Source: Chitinophagaceae bacterium (lineage in GTDB: Bacteria; Bacteroidota; Bacteroidia; Chitinophagales; Chitinophagaceae). From it: 10,136 nucleotides of DNA. Positions 7,273 through 10,136 of this stretch are shown piece by piece (positions within the stretch are counted from its first letter, which is position 1; each line of letters starts with the position of its first letter). The DNA lies in NCBI GenBank assembly GCA_003167015.1, contig PMUF01000377.1:1-10136 (forward strand), given 5' to 3'. The position numbers and the translations under genes are program-made. The notes beneath the pieces were generated by a model. The model was not told where the DNA came from. It ran no database searches and saw nothing but the letters and a program-made list of their open reading frames with translations.

Positions 7273-8187
7273 TCAATTGGGATGGAGTTTGTAGTGGCTG
7301 GGGGAGAGCTGCAACCGCTTTCTGAAGAAGGTAGAAAACTGATCGGGATTATTGAATCCGAGTTCGTATGCGATCTCTTTTATAGTGAGTGAAGATGAGT
7401 GGAGAAGGAATTTTGCTTCCATGACGATGTAGTCATCGATCGTCTCTTTAGCTGTCAGGCCGGTGTATTTCTTTACCAGTGCATTGAGGTGGTTGGGGTG
7501 TATGTTGAGTGTCTTTGCGTAGAAGCTGACCGATCGTTCTTTCGAGTAGTGCTTTCGGATGAGGTCATTAAACTCTTCGACGACGTTGTTGTAAATATTT
7601 TCATGGTGCAGGGTTTCGGCATCGGTGAAGAAGCGGTCACAGAGCACGATAAGTTCAAGTACCTTGATAGCGATCATTTCGTTCTTCCTGCTTTGTTCTC
7701 CTTCGTATTCTTCTATTAGGTATTTGAAGATCGTTTGCAGCTTACTGGTCTGATCGGGGGTGAGGTTGAGGTAGGGCCGGATAGAACGCCGGAATATTTT
7801 CTTGTCGGCGATATGGTGTTTAGGAAAGGCATTTTGCAAGAAAAATTCGATATTAAAAGAGAGGAAATAGCCGCAGGCATAATCGCACCAGTATTTACTG
7901 GAATGCACCACCCGTTCAGGGATGATGAAGAGTAAATTCTTATGGATGGGAAAAGTAAAGTGACCGATGGTTTTTTCGCCTGTGCCATCCGTGACAAGGC
8001 AGATAAAGATCTGGGATTGGCGGTTGGGAGGAACGATGCCTTCTAATTCCCTGACGTAGTCTTCGAGGTGATGGATCTGAAAATTGAATTTGTACTTCAG
8101 GCGGTCATCCAGGTCGATGATGCCGTCTTTGGCATATTTGCGGAATGCTTCGCGATATTCTTTTATGATCAAAGCATCTTCAGTCAT
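7273..8187 (-). CDS. AraC-family transcriptional regulator
   Basis: This 304-residue regulator has the standard AraC layout. The N-terminal part, about residues 30-190, is a predicted ligand-sensing cupin-like region; stretches such as HFTFPIHKNLLFIIPERVVHSS resemble the cupin sensor domains of Bacteroidota AraC proteins. Residues about 205-304 form the double helix-turn-helix DNA-binding domain. The first HTH lies near 219-241 (SVSFYAKTLNIHPNHLNALVKKYTG). The second carries the family signature LTIKEIAYELGFNNPDQF and FFRKRLQLSPSHYK (267-300). There is no signal peptide or membrane segment, so it is a cytoplasmic one-component regulator. The start is the ATG at 8187; a Bacteroidota-type promoter candidate lies directly before it, and a 21-bp-spaced repeat array lies further upstream. 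The gene is divergent from the iron permease-family gene and followed by the PAS gene. Likely targets are itself and its neighbours; the ligand is unknown. Confidence 0.93.
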   Translation of the reverse strand: MTEDALIIKEYREAFRKYAKDGIIDLDDRLKYKFNFQIHHLEDYVRELEGIVPPNRQSQIFICLVTDGTGEKTIGHFTFPIHKNLLFIIPERVVHSSKYWCDYACGYFLSFNIEFFLQNAFPKHHIADKKIFRRSIRPYLNLTPDQTSKLQTIFKYLIEEYEGEQSRKNEMIAIKVLELIVLCDRFFTDAETLHHENIYNNVVEEFNDLIRKHYSKERSVSFYAKTLNIHPNHLNALVKKYTGLTAKETIDDYIVMEAKFLLHSSSLTIKEIAYELGFNNPDQFSTFFRKRLQLSPSHYKLHPN

Positions 8188-8193
8188 GGCGGT

Positions 8194-8224
8194 ATAAGAT
8201 ACTATGAATTAAGGAGGTAGCAAA
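8194..8224 (-). promoter_or_regulatory. Candidate promoter of the AraC-family gene
   Basis: On the minus strand TTTG (8224-8221) is followed after exactly 19 bases by TATCTTAT (8201-8194). This resembles the Bacteroidota TTTG-N19/20-TAnnTTTG promoter, with mismatches in the last two bases of the -7 box. The box ends six bases before the ATG, so the transcript would have almost no leader. Confidence 0.4.
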
Positions 8225-8248
8225 GAGGAATTTAAGCGGACGCGGAGG

Positions 8249-8301
8249 ATGGGGTCTTTTACGGGGGGTGTGGGGTGGCTGGTTGAGGTAATGGGGTCTT
8301 T
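8249..8301. repeat. Three TGGGGT sites at 21-bp steps; 11-bp direct repeat (candidate operator)
   Basis: TGGGGT occurs at 8250, 8271 and 8292, exactly 21 bp apart, so all three face the same side of the helix. The outer two are part of a perfect 11-bp repeat, ATGGGGTCTTT (8249-8259 and 8291-8301), 42 bp apart. The array lies between the divergent AraC-family and iron permease-family genes, upstream of both. Many AraC-family proteins bind direct repeats spaced by about two helical turns, so this is a plausible operator. The region is G-rich, which raises the chance of coincidence. Confidence 0.5.
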
Positions 8302-8321
8302 GGGTTTCGGCATAAATAATG

Positions 8322-8334
8322 CAGGTTATACCTG
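8322..8334. repeat. 13-bp inverted repeat upstream of the iron permease-family gene
   Basis: CAGGT (8322-8326) and ACCTG (8330-8334) are perfect inverted arms around TAT, 21 bases before the ATG at 8356. The position suits an operator for a dimeric regulator or a small hairpin in the leader. It is short, so chance is possible. Confidence 0.3.
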
Positions 8335-8355
8335 TAGTTAATCAAAAGCCATACC

Positions 8356-8817
8356 ATGCATATTTCAAAAAGAGTGGAGAATCTTGCGTTGAAGACCATT
8401 TCCGGGGCGGGCAGCAATATGGCGCTTATTTGCAGCTTTTTTGTTGTGGGGGTTTGGGCGGTGAGCGGGGTTTTCCTTCATTTTTCCGAGAAATGGGCCA
8501 CTTTCATCCAAACGCTTTCCAGTGTGATCACCATTCTCATGGTTTTTTTGATACAGAAGACGCAGAATAAAGATTCGCTGGCGATACAGCTGAAGTTGAA
8601 TGAGCTGGTGGCGGCGCATGGATCGGCGAGCAACCGGCTGGTGAATGTGGAGGGGATGACCGAGGAGGAGTTGAAGGTCATTCAGAAATACTATACCCGG
8701 CTGAGTGAATTTGCGAAGAAGCAGGATACGCTGACCGAGTCTCATTCGATCGATGAACAGCATAAGGAGCATGAGATCAGGAAGGAGATGGAGCAGGAGC
8801 TAAAGGAGCTGGAGTAG
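8356..8817 (+). CDS. Low-affinity iron permease family small membrane protein
   Basis: This 153-residue protein matches the low-affinity iron permease family (PF04120, distantly related to fungal Fet4). Two membrane helices are visible, residues about 21-43 and 48-66, with short polar linkers. The family hallmark follows the second helix: LMVFLIQKTQNKDSLAIQLKLNELVAA (61-87). The C-terminal 55 residues are highly charged and helical-looking (EELKVIQKYYTRLSEFAKK, then Glu/Lys-rich to the end), probably a cytoplasmic coiled-coil tail. The ATG at 8356 is the natural start; no Shine-Dalgarno is evident, as is common in Bacteroidota. In bacteria the transport role of this family is poorly proven, so iron uptake should be treated as a name rather than a result. 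It is divergent from the AraC-family gene and may be controlled from the shared spacer. Confidence 0.88.
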   Translation: MHISKRVENLALKTISGAGSNMALICSFFVVGVWAVSGVFLHFSEKWATFIQTLSSVITILMVFLIQKTQNKDSLAIQLKLNELVAAHGSASNRLVNVEGMTEEELKVIQKYYTRLSEFAKKQDTLTESHSIDEQHKEHEIRKEMEQELKELE

Positions 8818-8829
8818 GGAGCGGGGTCA

Positions 8830-8924
8830 GATGTAGTAAAGAGATAGTCACATTCCGGCATGATGTAGTATTGATGTAGAAGAAAATGGACGAAAGTTGG
8901 CGCCGGGTGCTAGTTTTACTACAT
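8830..8924. repeat. ATGTAGTA motif repeats flanking the start of the TolB-like gene
   Basis: GATGTAGTA occurs at 8830-8838 and 8862-8870, and GATGTAG again at 8873-8879. The 10-mer ATGTAGTAAA (8831-8840) has a perfect inverted copy, TTTACTACAT (8915-8924), that includes the first two bases of the start codon at 8923. Repeats in both orientations in a 105-bp spacer suggest a protein-binding array or a long-range RNA stem masking the start codon. Confidence 0.4.
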
Positions 8925-9714
8925 GAAAAAACTTGCCACCTTTCTCACTATCATTTTATTAGGTAGTTCAACCTTTATGGTCTCCGCGCAAACTTCCCCT
9001 TCCGCCGTGGAGATGCCCGATTGGGCGTTGCCCGGATCTGCTACCCACAAGCAGATACCTCCGCCTTTGGATTTTCACCGGCCGGCCAAGACTGAGAGCA
9101 AGAAAATCGGCATTTTTAAAGGACAGACCGATGTAGGGTCGGCATTGGTGGCGGGTTCGTCCAGCTATGACCCTGCAACAGGGCAATATACTATCGTCTC
9201 GGCGGGCTATAATGTGTGGTATCAGCGGGATGAGTTTCGTTATTTATGGAAAAAAATGTCCGGGGACGTGTCACTGGCTGCGGATGTATCCTTTCCCGAT
9301 CCGGCCGGCTATAATGACCGGAAGGCGGTGCTGGTCATCCGGCAGAGTCTTGACGACGACTCCAAGGAGATGGTAGTGGCATTACATGGCGCAGGTCTAA
9401 TGCACCTGGCCTGGCGGCCTGTTGCGGATTCGATGATGAAGGAAGAACGGGTCAACCATCGGAAGGATCATTCTACCGACAGCCTGAATACGGGAATGGC
9501 GCAGCGCATCGGGATCCAAAAACAGGGGGATTCTTTCACGGTATGGATATCCATGCATGGGGAACCGCTACACCAGGTGGGAGATCCGGTGCAGCTGGAT
9601 ATTGACGGGCCTTTTTATGCAGGGATAGGCTTTTGCTCGCATTTGCCGGCCAAGGCCGACACGGCTGTGCTGTCGCACGTGGTGCTGGAGAATGCGGCGG
9701 GGATGGTGAAATAG
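8923..9714 (+). CDS. Secreted beta-sandwich protein related to the extra domain of TolB-like proteins
   Basis: This 263-residue exported protein has a clear Sec signal peptide, residues 1-23 (basic MKK, hydrophobic LATFLTIILLG, cleavage near VSAQ-TSP). The rest, about residues 62-260, resembles the concanavalin-like (DUF1349-type) domain found beside the beta-propeller in Bacteroidota proteins annotated as TolB-like or biopolymer transporter TolR. Shared features are FKGQTDVGSALVAGSSSYD (65-83), the GYNVWYQRDEFRYLWKKMSGD block (95-115) and the HGEPLHQVGD block near 212-221. Here the domain stands alone with no propeller repeats, no lipobox and no T9SS sorting domain, so a periplasmic location is most likely. 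A carbohydrate-binding role is possible for this fold but no binding residues could be assigned. The ATG at 8923 lies within a set of short repeats. The next gene is convergent. Confidence 0.75.
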   Translation: MKKLATFLTIILLGSSTFMVSAQTSPSAVEMPDWALPGSATHKQIPPPLDFHRPAKTESKKIGIFKGQTDVGSALVAGSSSYDPATGQYTIVSAGYNVWYQRDEFRYLWKKMSGDVSLAADVSFPDPAGYNDRKAVLVIRQSLDDDSKEMVVALHGAGLMHLAWRPVADSMMKEERVNHRKDHSTDSLNTGMAQRIGIQKQGDSFTVWISMHGEPLHQVGDPVQLDIDGPFYAGIGFCSHLPAKADTAVLSHVVLENAAGMVK

Positions 9715-9724
9715 GGGACGCCGA

Positions 9725-9752
9725 CGCCGAAGGCTTTGGCGCCCGAGGGCGC
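9725..9752. terminator. GC-rich overlapping hairpins between convergent genes
   Basis: CGCCGAA (9725-9731) pairs with TTTGGCG (9735-9741) using one G-T wobble. A second palindrome, GCGCCC/GGGCGC (9739-9744 with 9747-9752), overlaps it. They fill the 44-bp gap between the TolB-like gene and the convergent dioxygenase gene. No T-tract follows on either strand, so this would be an atypical, possibly bidirectional, transcription stop. Confidence 0.4.
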
Positions 9753-9758
9753 GGGCGG

Positions 9759-10136
9759 CTACCAGGTTGTCAGGCCCAATAACTTTTCTCCCAAAGGGGA
9801 TAATTGGGCAACAGGGTTCTGGTGCTCTCTTTTCTGCGGATCACCGGGAAAAGCATAGCCTTCCATTGCATCTCTGCTTTGCCAACTGTTGATTCGCCAT
9901 TGCCTGAGCTGTTGATTTTCTTCCTCTGCGGGCATCATGGAGATATACTGTGCGATGCGGACTTTATTGCCGCTGTTATTGGGGCGGATGCCATGGGGCT
10001 GCAGGCTATTGAATATTAAAAGATCCCCGGCCGCCATTTTCACCTTGACCGTCTCAAAGCCTGTAGGGTCAGGTTTGAAATGATCACGATCGGCGGGCTG
10101 GGTTAATTTCCAACTATCATAGGTGCGGAAAAGTTC
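9759..10136 (-). CDS. Phytanoyl-CoA dioxygenase (PhyH) family protein, 5' end beyond the window
   Basis: The frame is open from the right edge (10136) to TAG at 9761-9759, giving the C-terminal 125 residues. The block AAGDLLIFNSLQPHGIRPNNSGNKVRIAQYI matches the end of the double-stranded beta-helix of Fe(II)/2-oxoglutarate-dependent PhyH-family oxygenases. His48 of the fragment (LQPHG) fits the distal iron-binding histidine, and Arg60 (NKVRIAQY) fits the 2-oxoglutarate-binding arginine. The proximal HxD motif should lie outside the window. Bacterial PhyH proteins hydroxylate varied small molecules, so the substrate cannot be named. The terminal 50 residues, with QLSPLGEKLLGLTTW, form a helical tail common in this subgroup. 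An internal GTG at 10043 cannot be the true start because the fold continues upstream of it. Confidence 0.85.
   Translation of the reverse strand, partial: ELFRTYDSWKLTQPADRDHFKPDPTGFETVKVKMAAGDLLIFNSLQPHGIRPNNSGNKVRIAQYISMMPAEEENQQLRQWRINSWQSRDAMEGYAFPGDPQKREHQNPVAQLSPLGEKLLGLTTW

Noticed and set aside
7235..7279. Direct repeat ATCAATTG at 7235-7242 and 7272-7279
   Set aside because: It is a short AT-rich near-palindrome lying partly in the AraC coding end; no phasing or further copies support a role.
8273..8304. G-quadruplex in the AraC/iron permease spacer
   Set aside because: The G-runs are present, but one loop is about 17 bases, so the standard four-run pattern is not met; the phased repeat is the better description.
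1..10136. CRISPR arrays, tRNA or rRNA genes, insertion sequences, phage or toxin-antitoxin genes
   Set aside because: No regularly spaced long repeats, cloverleaf sequences, transposase or integrase motifs, or terminal inverted repeats were found on either strand.

Overview
The window looks like a stretch of chromosome from a member of the Bacteroidota, probably a Chitinophagaceae-type soil bacterium. The signs are a secreted protein with a type IX secretion (T9SS) sorting domain, a Bacteroidota-style lipoprotein glycoside hydrolase, a TTTG/TAnnTTTG-type promoter candidate, scarce Shine-Dalgarno sequences and intermediate GC. The taxon is an inference; no rRNA or marker gene is present. No phage, transposon, CRISPR, tRNA or rRNA signal was seen.

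Layout. Bases 1-2512 (minus) hold the first 837 codons of a transglutaminase-DUF2126 (putative amidoligase) fusion running off the left edge. Immediately upstream of it on the same strand is a GH53 endo-beta-1,4-galactanase lipoprotein (2621-3688), separated by 108 bp that includes a hairpin on the GH53 stop codon. A short divergent region with G-runs leads to a YihY/BrkB-family membrane protein (about 3827-4729, plus). It converges on, and overlaps by 11 bp, a 646-residue T9SS cargo protein (4719-6659, minus). A G-rich spacer and a clear intrinsic terminator separate this from a minus-strand pair: an AraC-family regulator (7273-8187) followed by a single-PAS-domain protein (6892-7173). Diverging from the regulator is a small low-affinity iron permease-family membrane protein (8356-8817, plus). 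It is followed by a secreted beta-sandwich protein related to the non-propeller domain of TolB-like proteins (8923-9714, plus). The right edge holds the C-terminal 125 codons of a phytanoyl-CoA dioxygenase-family protein (minus).

How the genes relate. Most look like independent housekeeping or accessory genes rather than one pathway. The best-supported local unit is regulator plus PAS protein: same strand, close spacing, one shared terminator. The divergent spacer between the regulator and the iron permease homologue holds three TGGGGT hexamers at exactly 21-bp steps, two of them inside an 11-bp perfect direct repeat. That is the most interesting non-coding signal here and a candidate operator array. 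I found no convincing previously undescribed multi-gene system. The remaining leads are small: mini-ORFs at two start regions, repeated motifs before the TolB-like gene, and G-quadruplex-type G-runs in spacers.
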